Source: JBBDJB01 sp040880125 (GTDB lineage Bacteria; Planctomycetota; Planctomycetia; Pirellulales; JBBDJB01). From it: 35,896 bases of DNA. The stretch is taken from the NCBI GenBank assembly GCA_040880125.1, contig JBBDJB010000019.1, forward strand, positions 1 to 35,896, given 5' to 3'. The notes under the pieces are model-generated. The model did no database searches and was not told the DNA's origin. It was given only the letters and a program-made list of their open reading frames with translations. Positions within the stretch are counted from its first letter, which is position 1. Each line of letters begins with the position of its first letter. Positions 1 through 8,829 of this stretch are shown here, in pieces. Made by a program: the position numbers and the translations under genes.

Positions 1-83
1 CTTCGCCCCCGCTCCGCGCCGCAACGAACGAAAGCCGCATAGATTCACAACCTGTATGCGCAAATTGAGCGAGGCAGCATACC

Positions 84-88
84 AGGAG
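84..88 (+). promoter_or_regulatory. Shine-Dalgarno of exported hypothetical protein
   Basis: AGGAG lies 8 bases before the ATG at 97. The spacing is ideal and supports that ATG as the start. It is one of the few strong ribosome binding sites in the window. Confidence 0.7.
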
Positions 89-96
89 CGCATAGA

Positions 97-741
97 ATGA
101 GAACAACTCTTTTTGTTTGGACACTGAATACCACCGCTTGTGTGGCCCTGACGGTAGCCTTGGGGGGCGACGTCGCGCACGCGGATGAATTGGATACCTC
201 GAAGGACAACGCCGCATCGAAGAGTGCCGAGGCCGCCAAGCCCGAGGACGCCGAAATCGAGACGCGCGGCATCGAGTTGGCCGAGGGAGCGCTCTCCCTC
301 CAAATCAGCGAAGCCTGGAAGACGGTGCAGCCGCGCGTGCGGATCATTGAGCACGAGTTCGCCGTGCCGACCGCCGAAGGCGACGACGAGCCGGGCCGCG
401 TGACCGTCATGGTCGCCGGCGGCAGCGTTGAGGCGAACGTCGATCGCTGGCTCGGCCAGTTCGAGCTTCCCGAGGGGGGCAATGTTAAGGAAAAGGCGAA
501 AATCGAGGAGAAGAAGATCGACGACTTGAACGTCCACCGCGTCGACGTGACCGGCACGTACAAGGACCAGCGCGGGCCGTTCGCTCCTGCCGTGACAAGG
601 CCCGACTATCGAATGCTGGCGGCGATCATCCAAACGCCGCAGCACGGCAACTACTTCATCAAGTTTTACGGGCCGAAGGAAACTGTCGGCGAGCAAGAGA
701 AGGCCTTCGACACGATGCTCGAAAGCCTGAAGGCGAAATAG
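97..741 (+). CDS. Exported hypothetical protein, 214 aa
   Basis: The protein starts with a signal peptide (residues 1-30: short n-region, hydrophobic stretch TACVALTVALGG, cleavage likely after AHA). An acidic/lysine-rich linker follows (about 31-55), then a single mixed alpha/beta domain to the end. I recognise no catalytic motif. The ordering of strands, with a final FDTMLESLK helix, resembles small periplasmic domains that pack against a partner, but that is only an impression. Planctomycetes carry many such short exported proteins of unknown role. The start is fixed by AGGAG 8 bases upstream. The gene stands alone and is followed by an array of hairpins that probably ends its transcript. 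Coding is well supported by codon usage and the signal peptide; function is unknown. Confidence 0.8.
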   Translation: MRTTLFVWTLNTTACVALTVALGGDVAHADELDTSKDNAASKSAEAAKPEDAEIETRGIELAEGALSLQISEAWKTVQPRVRIIEHEFAVPTAEGDDEPGRVTVMVAGGSVEANVDRWLGQFELPEGGNVKEKAKIEEKKIDDLNVHRVDVTGTYKDQRGPFAPAVTRPDYRMLAAIIQTPQHGNYFIKFYGPKETVGEQEKAFDTMLESLKAK

Positions 742-770
742 CAGGCGCATTGAAGTATTCGACCGCCTGC

Positions 771-793
771 GTTCATCGCATGATGCGATGAAC
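771..793. repeat. Perfect 10-bp inverted repeat, hairpin 1 of 4
   Basis: GTTCATCGCA and TGCGATGAAC are perfect reverse complements separated by TGA. This is the first of four hairpins in the 120 bases between the exported protein gene and the convergent PLP enzyme gene. There is no T-run next to it, so it is not a classical intrinsic terminator. Confidence 0.7.
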
Positions 794-794
794 A

Positions 795-820
795 AACTGG
801 TGACGCGCACGTCACTAGTT
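795..820. repeat. 11-bp inverted repeat, hairpin 2 of 4
   Basis: AACTGGTGACG (795-805) pairs with CGTCACTAGTT (810-820) across a 4-base loop. The only imperfection is a G-T pair, which stays paired as G-U in RNA read from the plus strand. It begins two bases after hairpin 1. Confidence 0.65.
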
Positions 821-828
821 CGCGAGCC

Positions 829-849
829 GTGCGGAACTTGGCTCCGCAC
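829..849. repeat. 7-bp inverted repeat, hairpin 3 of 4
   Basis: GTGCGGA (829-835) pairs with TCCGCAC (843-849) around a 7-base loop. The loop sequence ACTTGGC is repeated directly at 848-854, so part of this element is also a direct repeat. Confidence 0.55.
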
Positions 850-861
850 TTGGCGAGGGTT

Positions 862-886
862 GAAAAATGCCACGATGGCATTTTTC
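862..886. terminator. Bidirectional intrinsic terminator between convergent genes
   Basis: GAAAAATGCCA (862-872) and TGGCATTTTTC (876-886) form a perfect 11-bp stem with a 3-base loop. The A-run on one arm and T-run on the other give a U-tract on either strand, as in a bidirectional terminator. It lies between the exported protein gene (plus) and the PLP enzyme gene (minus), exactly where convergent transcripts must end. Confidence 0.8.
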
Positions 887-906
887 GACAGTATGATAGT
901 CGAGCA

Positions 907-2043
907 TCACGCGAGCCGCCCCATCTGTTCGACCAGGCGGTCGATCATCTCGCTGGTGTGCGTAGCGAACACGGCGATGCGCAGCGCCCCGGCCGGTCCC
1001 ACACCTGAGTACGACGCGAAGTACGCGATCACGATGCCGGCGCGCATCAGTTCCTGCTGCAGGTTTTGCATTTGCCGGGCGTCGCCTAACTGCAGGCAGA
1101 CGATCGGCGTCGGTGCGTCGTCTACGTCGAAACCCAGTGATCGCAAGCCGCCTCGCAGACGCCGTGCGTTGGCATGCAGCCGTTCGCGCAGCTCCGGCTG
1201 GGTAGCAACGATCTCGATCGCCTTTGCCGTCGCCGCGGCTACGGGAGCGGGCAGCGGCGTTGCCCCGCCGTAGCAGGTTTTACCGGACTGTAACCGCTCG
1301 ATGAGCGAGCCTTTGCCGGCCACGATGCCGCCGTACCCGCCGCACGCCTTGCTGAGGGTGGCACAGGCGTACAGCGCTATCTTGACGTGCGATACGCCTG
1401 CCACGTTCACGTGCGATGGCGGGTGGCCGGCCCACTCCCATGTGCCACGCCCATTGGCGCCGAGCACACCGATGGCGTGAGCGTCGTCGAGAAAAATGGC
1501 TGAACCGGGGTATCGAACGAGCACGTCCATATACTCCCCCACCGGCGCCACCGTTCCCAGCACCGGAAAGACGCCATCGCTGACGACCAACACGCGCCGG
1601 ACGGGCTTGATCGACGCGGCGAGCTGCTCGGCCAGTTGATCGGGATCACGGTGCGCGAAGGCGTGCACGCGACGATTCGCCATACGCACCGCGTCGCGAA
1701 GGCTATAATGTGCCAACTCATCGATGTAGATCACGTCGTACTGACTGCCGACGGTGCCGAGCAGTGCCTGGCTGCTCAGGTACCCGCTGGGCAGGTACAG
1801 AGCCTGCTTCGCACCGAGCCAATCCGCCGCCTGCCGCTCAACGTCGAGCGTCGGGGGCTGATTGCCGAACGCCGTGCGCGAGGTGGCGCAGCCGAGGCCG
1901 TATGTTCGTGCCGCTGCGCATGCTGCTTCGATCACGTCCGGGTGGCCATGCAGTCCCAGATAGCCGGTGCCGGCGAAGTAGAGGTATTCTCGCCCGTCGA
2001 TCGCCACTGTGGCGCCCGGCGGGCTTTGCATCTGGTGCGGCAT
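907..2043 (-). CDS. PLP-dependent alpha-oxoamine synthase-like enzyme (BioF/KBL family), 378 aa
   Basis: Fold-type I PLP enzyme of the family that condenses acyl-CoA or acyl-ACP with an amino acid (BioF makes 8-amino-7-oxononanoate; KBL cleaves 2-amino-3-oxobutyrate). Visible motifs: PSGYLSSQALL around residues 85-95; DELAHYSL at 108-115, whose His stacks on the cofactor in BioF; SDGVF at 155-159; the DDAHAIGVLGANGRG signature at 186-200 with the Asp/His that bind PLP; and the Schiff-base Lys232 in TLSKACGG. Length is normal (BioF about 385). No bioA, bioB or bioD is nearby, so a biotin role is not shown by context. The SDGVF loop lacks the usual acidic SMDG continuation and reads PVLGTVAPVGEYMD. 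The start ATG at 2043 has no clear ribosome binding site; Met5 is an alternative. Confidence 0.85.
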   Translation of the reverse strand: MPHQMQSPPGATVAIDGREYLYFAGTGYLGLHGHPDVIEAACAAARTYGLGCATSRTAFGNQPPTLDVERQAADWLGAKQALYLPSGYLSSQALLGTVGSQYDVIYIDELAHYSLRDAVRMANRRVHAFAHRDPDQLAEQLAASIKPVRRVLVVSDGVFPVLGTVAPVGEYMDVLVRYPGSAIFLDDAHAIGVLGANGRGTWEWAGHPPSHVNVAGVSHVKIALYACATLSKACGGYGGIVAGKGSLIERLQSGKTCYGGATPLPAPVAAATAKAIEIVATQPELRERLHANARRLRGGLRSLGFDVDDAPTPIVCLQLGDARQMQNLQQELMRAGIVIAYFASYSGVGPAGALRIAVFATHTSEMIDRLVEQMGRLA

Positions 2044-2355
2044 GGGTGACGAGCGATTGATTGCGGAGCAGGTTGAGGGTACACACGGCAGCTTTTTGCC
2101 GCACAGCAGGATATCACACCGGAACGGGTGCGATAGATGTGCGGATGGCGAACGGTTCCGACAGGATCGGGGTCGGTTTCCGTTGAAACAGTAAGCGGAT
2201 TAAAGACTGCCACTTTCGCGGGCCGAGCAATGCCGAACGAGCCAGCCGTGGCACCCCGCGCGTTACGACCGATGAAAAACTTGGCGATCCCGGCGGTGGG
2301 GCATTATCCTAGGGGTCGCCCGCCGCCTTTCAACTTTCCCACGGCACCCCTGCCC
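2044..2355. other. Divergent intergenic region, 312 bp
   Basis: Separates the minus-strand PLP enzyme from the plus-strand giant cytochrome protein, so it must hold promoters for both. I see no convincing -35/-10 pair, operator palindrome or RNA structure. The reading frame of the downstream gene stays open back to 2137, but that part lacks a plausible signal peptide or start context, so I treat it as non-coding. Confidence 0.5.
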
Positions 2356-5300
2356 ATGATGAAAAGGTCTCTTCGCATGCACGGAAAAGCGCTGCCGATC
2401 GCGGCTTTGGTCTTTGCGGCGACCGCCTTCGCACCGTCGACGGCCGCACCCGCGGCGGACGGCAATCGGCTCACGTATCTGGACGCTGCCTGCGATCCCT
2501 ATTACGCGGGAGTCGATTTCCCGAAGCTCGTAACTCCGCAGTGGGTGGGCGACCCGGGTGTCGAGGCGGTGGTGACGCTCGGCATCGACGACATGCGGGA
2601 GATCGCCCCATACGAGACCTATCTGCGGCCGATCCTGGAGCGTCTCAAGAAGATCGACGGCCGGGCGCCGCTCAGCATCATGACGTGCCAGATCGATCCG
2701 CAGACCGAGCACTTGCAGAAGTGGCTGGCCGAGGGCGTCTCGATTGAAACGCACACGGCGGACCATCCTTGCCCTTGCCTGCAAGGAGGCGACATCAACC
2801 AGGCCAAAAGCACATACGATCGCTGCGTCGACCAGATCCATGCCATCCCCGGCCACCGCCCGGTCGCGTTTCGCTTCCCCTGCATGGATTCGCTCAACAC
2901 GCCCAGCCCTCGGGCGTTCGTGGAGATTCTGAATCGCAAGACGCCGCAGGGGAACTTTCTGCAAGCCAGCTCGTCGGTCTCGGTGATACTCGACGCGGAC
3001 GATCCTGCGCTGCCACGCGAGTTGGTGCTGACGGGCGATGGACAAGGGCGATTTTCCCGCTATGCCCCGTTTCGCTCGTACGTCAACAAGATCCACAACT
3101 ATCCATACCCCTTTGTGATCTCGCGCAAGCTGTGGGAGTTTCCCTGCGCGGTGCCCGATGACTGGCAGGCTCAAAACCTGCAACAGCCGGCCAATCCTCG
3201 CACGGTGAGCGATCTACAAGCGGTGATCGACGCGGCTGTTATCAAGCAGGGGATGACGAACATCGTCTTCCATCCCTACGATTGGCTGCGGAACGACCAA
3301 ATGGTCGAAGTGATCGACCACGTCGCCAGCAAGCACGGGCGGAAGGTAAAGTTCCTCAACTTCGGCGAGTGCGTCGCGCGGCTGACCGAGCACCTGTTGG
3401 CGGGCCATCCGCTACGAGCCGCCGACGGCAGCGACAACGGTGTGCGGCTGCTCGACCTGAACAACGACGGCTATCTCGACGTGGTGATCGGGAACGATCA
3501 GGCGCAACTCACACGGGTCTGGACGCCCGACGAGCAAAGCTGGCAGGAGACGTCGCTGCCTTGCCGGATCGTGCAGCTCGATGCCGAGGGCAATCGGCAG
3601 CCAACTGGCGTCCGGTTTGGCATCATGAGCGAAGATGGCATGGCGACGATGCTCCTGAGCAACGGCCGCCAGCAGGGTGCCTGGCGCTTCGGCGGCCGGC
3701 AGTGGGTCGAATCGCCGGAGTTGCTGAAGGGTCTCGATATCGATGGCGAAGCGATCCTGACTTCAAGCAATGGCCTCGATCGCGGCGTGCGCTTGCACGA
3801 CCTCGACGGCGACGGCGCGTGCGAGCTATTGGTTGCAAATCCTCAACAGAGCGCCGCACTGGCGTGGGACAAGCAGGCCCGGATGTGGAACCGTCTGCCG
3901 TTTGCGCTGCCGGAGGGAGCCGTGTTCGTCGATGCCGACGGCCGCGACGCCGGATTGCGGCTGGTCGACATCGACGAGGACGGGCACGACGACGTGCTAT
4001 TCAGCGATCATCTGCGGTACGGACTGCACCTGTTCGAGTCGATGGAGCGGGGCTGGAGCATCGAGGCGCGAGCTGGCGAGCGGACCGATGCCGACGCGAT
4101 CCCGATGATAGTCCGCGCCGGCACGAACAACGGCGCCTGGTTTGCGGACCGGCACCTGTGGATTCAAAACGAAGACACCAACCGCCTGCCCGACGGAGTC
4201 GACCGACGCTCGTTCAACGATCTTTTGGGCGACACGCCGCCGCGTGCGCGGAACGCTGCCGCGGCGCTTCGATCGCTTCGCGTCCCGGTCGGCTTTCGCG
4301 TGGAATTGGTCGCCGCCGAGCCGCTGGTGGCCGACCCGGTGGCGCTGGATTGGGGCCCGGACGGGCGGCTCTGGGTGGCGGAGATGGCGGACTACCCGCT
4401 GGGCATTGATGGTGAAGGCACGCCCGGCGGGCGGGTGCGGGTGCTGACCGATAGCAATGGCGACGGCCGCTATGACGAGTCGAGCGTTTTCCTCGAGGGG
4501 CTCCCCTATCCCACCGGGGTGATGGCCTGGCGAGACGGGGTGCTGGTGGTCGCCGCACCGGAGATTCTCTTCGCCCGGGATACCGACGGCGACGGCCGTG
4601 CCGACGAGCGGAAGACGCTGTACGAGGGCTTCTCCGAAGGCAATCAGCAACATCGCGTAAACGGACTGCGGTGGGGCCTGGACAATTGGGTGTACCTGGC
4701 CAATGGAGACAGCGGCGGCCGCGTACGCTCCGTAAGGACGGGCGAGGCAGTCGACATCCGCGGCCGCGACCTGCGGATCCGTCCCGACCACGGTGACGTC
4801 GAAGCGATCGAGGGTCAGACGCAGTTCGGCCGCAGTCGCGACGACTGGGGCAACTGGTTCGGCGGCAACAACAGCAATCCGGTCTGGCACTATGCGCTCG
4901 ACGATACCTACCTGGGCCGAAACCCACACTTCGCACCACCGAGCCTGCGCATGCATATTTCTGAGCAGCCCGGGGCGGCGCCGGTCTTTCCGATCAGCCG
5001 CACGCTGGCCCGGTTTAACGATCTGCACACCGCCGATCGCTTTACCTCGGCGTGCAGTCCTGCGATTTATCGCGATACATTGCTGGGGGAGCCGCTGGTG
5101 GGGAATGTGTTCGTCTGCGAGCCGGTCCACAATCTCGTGCATCGGGAAGTCGTCGAACCGCGGGGAGTCACGTTCACCGCTCGACGTGCGGCCAGTGAAC
5201 AGGAGCGGGAGTTTCTCTCCTCGTCGGACAACTGGTTCCGGCCGGTGATGTGCCGCACCGGCCCGGACGGGGCGCTGTGGGTGGCGGACATGTATCGCGC

Positions 5301-7515
5301 CGTGATTGAACACCCGGAGTGGATTCCCGACGACTGGCAGGCCCGGCTCGACTTGCGCGCCGGGCATGAGCAGGGCCGCATCTACCGCGTTCTTCCGGTG
5401 GGAAGCCGGCCGCGACCGATCGAGCGGCTCGATCGCCTGACGACCGAACAACTAGTCGCCCGGTTGGAGAGCCCCAACGGCACGGTGCGCGACCTGGTCA
5501 GTCGCACGCTTTTGTGGCGCGACGACCGCCGTGCCGTGGCGCCGCTGGAGCGGCGGGCGACCAGTAGCGAGCAGCCGCTGGCGCGCCTCCACGCGATGTG
5601 TACCCTGGAGGGATTCTCCACGCTTTCGGAGAGCGTTCTTGTGGCGTGTCTCGTCGACAAGCACGCCGGCGTTCGTCGTCACGCGGTGCGGTTGGCGGAG
5701 ACCCGGCTGGGCACAAGCGCCAAGCTGCAAGAGGCTGTGCTCTCGCTAAGCGACGATCCGGACCCACACGTGCGTCTACAACTCGCCTACTCGCTGGGCG
5801 AATGGGACGACGCACGTGCCGCCGCCGCGCTGGCGAAACTGCTGCTTCGTGATGCGGACGACCAATACCTGACGGCTGCGGCGGTTAGCTCTCTCAATCG
5901 CGAGAACATCGACGGCATACTCACCGACGTGCTGGCTGGCGCCGGCGCAACCGACGCGCCCGTCGCGGTATTGGAAACCCTGCTCACGCAGGCCGCTGCG
6001 CTAGGCGACGCCGACACGTTGCGAGCCGCGCTGACGCAGGCGACCGACGCCGGCGAGGCGGAATTGCCCGCTTGGAAGCTTCGCGCGGTGGCCGCCATTG
6101 TGCGGGCGGCCCGCCGGGACCGGAACGCGGACAACCGGCGATTTGATGAGGCCACGCGTGTGCGCCTCGATGCGCTGCTGGACAACGCGCTTCAATTGGT
6201 AAAGAACCGCGGCGAGGCGGACGTCGAACGCCGCATTGCGGCCGCCGCACTGCTCGGGCAGGACTCTCGCGACGACGCGGCGACGCGTCTGGCCGTGCAG
6301 CAGGCGCTGGTCGAGCTCGTCACACCGTCGCATCCGCCGGAACTTCAGTCGGCGGCAATCGAAGCCTTGGCTGCGCTCGGCAGGCCAGAGGCCGCCGCGG
6401 CGCTGCTGTCCGGCTGGGCGGGTTACACGCCGTCGCTGCGCAATCGTGTTCTCGACGCCGTGCTAGAGCGCGAAAGCTGGACCGACAAGCTGTTGGATGC
6501 GATCGAGCAGGGCGACGTACAGGCGACGCAGCTCAGCGCCGCCCGTCGGGCAATGCTGCTGTCACACGATGACGCGGAGCGGCGCCGTCGCGCGGAGCGG
6601 CTGCTGGCGGCCCAAGCGCCTCGCTCACGGGATGAGGTGATCGCCGCTCATGCGCCGGTGTTGAACTTGCCCGGCGATCGAGAACGGGGCCGCACATTGT
6701 TTCAAAAGCATTGCTCGGCATGCCATCAGCTCGAGGGCGTCGGTCGGCCACACGGGCCGGACCTGACGGCGCTGACCGATCATTCGCCCCAGGCGCTGCT
6801 CACGGCGATGCTCGACCCAAACCGCGCGATCGAGGACAAGTTCGTCAGTTACATCGTCGCCACCGTCGACGGCCGCACGCTCACCGGCATGCTTTCCGAG
6901 GAGTCTAGCGCCGCGGTGACGCTGGTCGATCAGCAGGGCGAGCCGCAGACGATCCTTCGGCAGGACCTGCTCGAACTGCGCAGCACGGGCCAGTCGCTGA
7001 TGCCGGAGGGGCTGGAGAAGGACCTGGCACACGCGGATCTGGCGGACGTGATCGGCTACGTGCGGCAGGTTGGGCCGCCGCCCAAATCGTTCGACGGCAA
7101 TCGCCCGCGGACGATTGAGCCGGACGAATCGGGCGTGCTGACGCTGCCGGCCAGTGACGCCCGGGTTTATGGCAGCACGGTGATCTTCGAGCCGCAGTAC
7201 GAGAACCTCGGGTATTGGAGCAGTGCGGATGACCGCGCGGCCTGGTCGATTCAGGTGACGGCGCCGGCGAGCTACCGTGTCGTGCTGGATTTCGCGTGCC
7301 ACGGGTCAGCAGCCGGCAACGCATTCGTGCTGGAGGCGGCAGACCACCAGCTCACCGGCGTGGTGGAGAGCACCGGCACGTGGGACGATTATCGCGAGCA
7401 GACGATCGGCCGGCTGCAGCTAGCGCCCGGCCCGCAGGAAATCGTCTTTCGTTCGGCCGGCGCGGTCGAGAACGCTTTGATCGACCTGCGGGGGATCAAG
7501 CTGATTCCGGAGTGA
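2356..7515 (+). CDS. Giant exported deacetylase-like/PVC dehydrogenase/HEAT/cytochrome c fusion protein, 1719 aa
   Basis: Modules in order: signal peptide (to about 35); polysaccharide-deacetylase-like domain (about 65-350) with GIDD (Asp78/79), the HTADH metal motif (133-137), RFPC (172-176) and HPYDW (306-310); three FG-GAP/VCBS-like calcium repeats (about 360-620: LLDLNNDGYLDVV, LHDLDGDGACELL, LVDIDEDGHDDVL); PVC-type membrane-bound dehydrogenase propeller starting near 640 (VAAEPLVADPVALDWGPDG); HEAT-like helices (about 1030-1400); a c-type cytochrome with CSACH (heme Cys1453/Cys1456, His1457) and a likely Met ligand in SLMPEGL; and a C-terminal beta-sandwich resembling CBM6 (about 1590-1719). 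The last four modules are a standard planctomycete array thought to oxidise sugars in the periplasm. The deacetylase fused in front is unusual. An alternative start at 2377 has AAAAGG 9 bases upstream and gives a more compact signal peptide. Gene stands alone. Confidence 0.85.
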   Translation: MMKRSLRMHGKALPIAALVFAATAFAPSTAAPAADGNRLTYLDAACDPYYAGVDFPKLVTPQWVGDPGVEAVVTLGIDDMREIAPYETYLRPILERLKKIDGRAPLSIMTCQIDPQTEHLQKWLAEGVSIETHTADHPCPCLQGGDINQAKSTYDRCVDQIHAIPGHRPVAFRFPCMDSLNTPSPRAFVEILNRKTPQGNFLQASSSVSVILDADDPALPRELVLTGDGQGRFSRYAPFRSYVNKIHNYPYPFVISRKLWEFPCAVPDDWQAQNLQQPANPRTVSDLQAVIDAAVIKQGMTNIVFHPYDWLRNDQMVEVIDHVASKHGRKVKFLNFGECVARLTEHLLAGHPLRAADGSDNGVRLLDLNNDGYLDVVIGNDQAQLTRVWTPDEQSWQETSLPCRIVQLDAEGNRQPTGVRFGIMSEDGMATMLLSNGRQQGAWRFGGRQWVESPELLKGLDIDGEAILTSSNGLDRGVRLHDLDGDGACELLVANPQQSAALAWDKQARMWNRLPFALPEGAVFVDADGRDAGLRLVDIDEDGHDDVLFSDHLRYGLHLFESMERGWSIEARAGERTDADAIPMIVRAGTNNGAWFADRHLWIQNEDTNRLPDGVDRRSFNDLLGDTPPRARNAAAALRSLRVPVGFRVELVAAEPLVADPVALDWGPDGRLWVAEMADYPLGIDGEGTPGGRVRVLTDSNGDGRYDESSVFLEGLPYPTGVMAWRDGVLVVAAPEILFARDTDGDGRADERKTLYEGFSEGNQQHRVNGLRWGLDNWVYLANGDSGGRVRSVRTGEAVDIRGRDLRIRPDHGDVEAIEGQTQFGRSRDDWGNWFGGNNSNPVWHYALDDTYLGRNPHFAPPSLRMHISEQPGAAPVFPISRTLARFNDLHTADRFTSACSPAIYRDTLLGEPLVGNVFVCEPVHNLVHREVVEPRGVTFTARRAASEQEREFLSSSDNWFRPVMCRTGPDGALWVADMYRAVIEHPEWIPDDWQARLDLRAGHEQGRIYRVLPVGSRPRPIERLDRLTTEQLVARLESPNGTVRDLVSRTLLWRDDRRAVAPLERRATSSEQPLARLHAMCTLEGFSTLSESVLVACLVDKHAGVRRHAVRLAETRLGTSAKLQEAVLSLSDDPDPHVRLQLAYSLGEWDDARAAAALAKLLLRDADDQYLTAAAVSSLNRENIDGILTDVLAGAGATDAPVAVLETLLTQAAALGDADTLRAALTQATDAGEAELPAWKLRAVAAIVRAARRDRNADNRRFDEATRVRLDALLDNALQLVKNRGEADVERRIAAAALLGQDSRDDAATRLAVQQALVELVTPSHPPELQSAAIEALAALGRPEAAAALLSGWAGYTPSLRNRVLDAVLERESWTDKLLDAIEQGDVQATQLSAARRAMLLSHDDAERRRRAERLLAAQAPRSRDEVIAAHAPVLNLPGDRERGRTLFQKHCSACHQLEGVGRPHGPDLTALTDHSPQALLTAMLDPNRAIEDKFVSYIVATVDGRTLTGMLSEESSAAVTLVDQQGEPQTILRQDLLELRSTGQSLMPEGLEKDLAHADLADVIGYVRQVGPPPKSFDGNRPRTIEPDESGVLTLPASDARVYGSTVIFEPQYENLGYWSSADDRAAWSIQVTAPASYRVVLDFACHGSAAGNAFVLEAADHQLTGVVESTGTWDDYREQTIGRLQLAPGPQEIVFRSAGAVENALIDLRGIKLIPE

Positions 7516-7563
7516 CAGTGAGGAGCGCCGCCGCCGAACTCATACGTCCCTTTTTCTCTTTCG

Positions 7564-8823
7564 CTACATCAGCCGCCCGGCGAACTGGGCGACCAGCACG
7601 CCGAGGAACGTGCCGATAACGTAGCCCCAGATGCCGACCAGCAGCGAGGGGAGCACCAGGTGCGACCAGCCTTTGGTGACGGCCATGGCCGCCGCGGTGG
7701 CGGGTCCACCGAGGGTAGCGTTCACACACAGCAGCAGCTCCGCACGCTCGAGGCGCAGCAGTCGCCCTAATCCCAACGTGCAAGCGAGATTGGTGAGCGA
7801 GATCACCAGGCAGAACAAGAACATCAGCGGCACTTCTGCCAAAACGGTCAAGAGATCGGCCGGCAAACCGATCACGAAGAAGAACGCGTACAGCAGGAAG
7901 ACACCGAGCTCGTCGGCGCCGCGAATGACGCTGAGCGTGCCGTGGAAGAGTGTCGCGGCCGACATGCTCAGCACGGCGATCAAGAAATACGGATTGCCGA
8001 GGATCGCACGGACCAGGTCGTTGCCGAACACCTGCTGAAGCCATGCGACGTCGGTGGTTGTCGGATCGACCAGGACCGCTAGCTTGTGACTGACCGCGGC
8101 AATGGTGGTGGCGATCGCCAGGGCCAGGGCCAGATCGCGCGGCGTGATCGGCCGCTGGCCCGGCTGGCCGTCGGCGGATTGTGAAGCAGTGGCTGCCGAT
8201 TCAGGCTCGTCCGATTCTTGTCGAGGCTCGCGCGCGCGGATTCCGCCGGCCAGGATCAACAGCACCGCGAACATCCCGGCCATGATGAAGTTGTCAGCAA
8301 TGAACAGCGGATTCACGAGGTTTTCGTCGATGTCTAGCGACGCCTTGACCGCGAAAAAATTCACCGCACCGCCGGTGTAGCTGCCGGTCATGACGCCCGC
8401 GATCTTGGGCAGATTCTCTTCGACGTCGGGCAGCGAGGCGGCCGAAGCGGGAAAATGCGTAATCACATAGTTCACGACCACCACGGCAAGCGCCGCCCCC
8501 AGCAGTGTGCCCAAAGCGCTACAGTGAAACGCGAGGAACATCGAGCGGCTGGTGCGGACGATCTGCAGGACGTTGGCGCGAAACAACAGCAGCGGCAGCG
8601 CCACTGGCACCAGGTAGTTCCACACCAGATCGTAGGAGGGCGAGGCCGGCGGCATCACCCGAGCGGTGGAGAGCAGCATCCCGCCGATCAGCAGAAGCAA
8701 CGGGCCGCTGATGCGACGGGCCCAGCCGAATCGCTGCTCCAGCACGAAGCTGACGGCGACGGCCGCCAGGATTACCGTCCACAGCAGCCATGCATCGTCA
8801 GGGGAGATCAGCGTGCCGTCCAT
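7564..8823 (-). CDS. DUF819 family integral membrane protein, 419 aa
   Basis: Polytopic membrane protein with about ten hydrophobic segments, for example LLWTVILAAVAVSFVLE near residue 15, ISGPLLLLIGGMLL near 38 and FIMAGMFAVLLILAGG near 185. The conserved stretch VMTGSYTGGAVNFFAVK (about 143-159) is typical of DUF819 (YjcL-like) proteins, which resemble transporters and have no established substrate. A polar Glu/Gln-rich cytoplasmic-type loop (about 197-225) splits the protein into two halves, as in inverted-repeat transporters. The ATG at 8823 comes 6 bases after the stop of the upstream beta-lactamase-fold hydrolase gene, so the two are almost surely cotranscribed. This hints, without proof, that the hydrolase makes or alters what this protein moves. 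Confidence 0.85.
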   Translation of the reverse strand: MDGTLISPDDAWLLWTVILAAVAVSFVLEQRFGWARRISGPLLLLIGGMLLSTARVMPPASPSYDLVWNYLVPVALPLLLFRANVLQIVRTSRSMFLAFHCSALGTLLGAALAVVVVNYVITHFPASAASLPDVEENLPKIAGVMTGSYTGGAVNFFAVKASLDIDENLVNPLFIADNFIMAGMFAVLLILAGGIRAREPRQESDEPESAATASQSADGQPGQRPITPRDLALALAIATTIAAVSHKLAVLVDPTTTDVAWLQQVFGNDLVRAILGNPYFLIAVLSMSAATLFHGTLSVIRGADELGVFLLYAFFFVIGLPADLLTVLAEVPLMFLFCLVISLTNLACTLGLGRLLRLERAELLLCVNATLGGPATAAAMAVTKGWSHLVLPSLLVGIWGYVIGTFLGVLVAQFAGRLM

Positions 8824-8829
8824 GGGCTT

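Noticed and set aside
3997..5451. 484-codon frame opposite the giant cytochrome protein
   Set aside because: Low-complexity translation with no family signal; the plus-strand frame has clear domains throughout.
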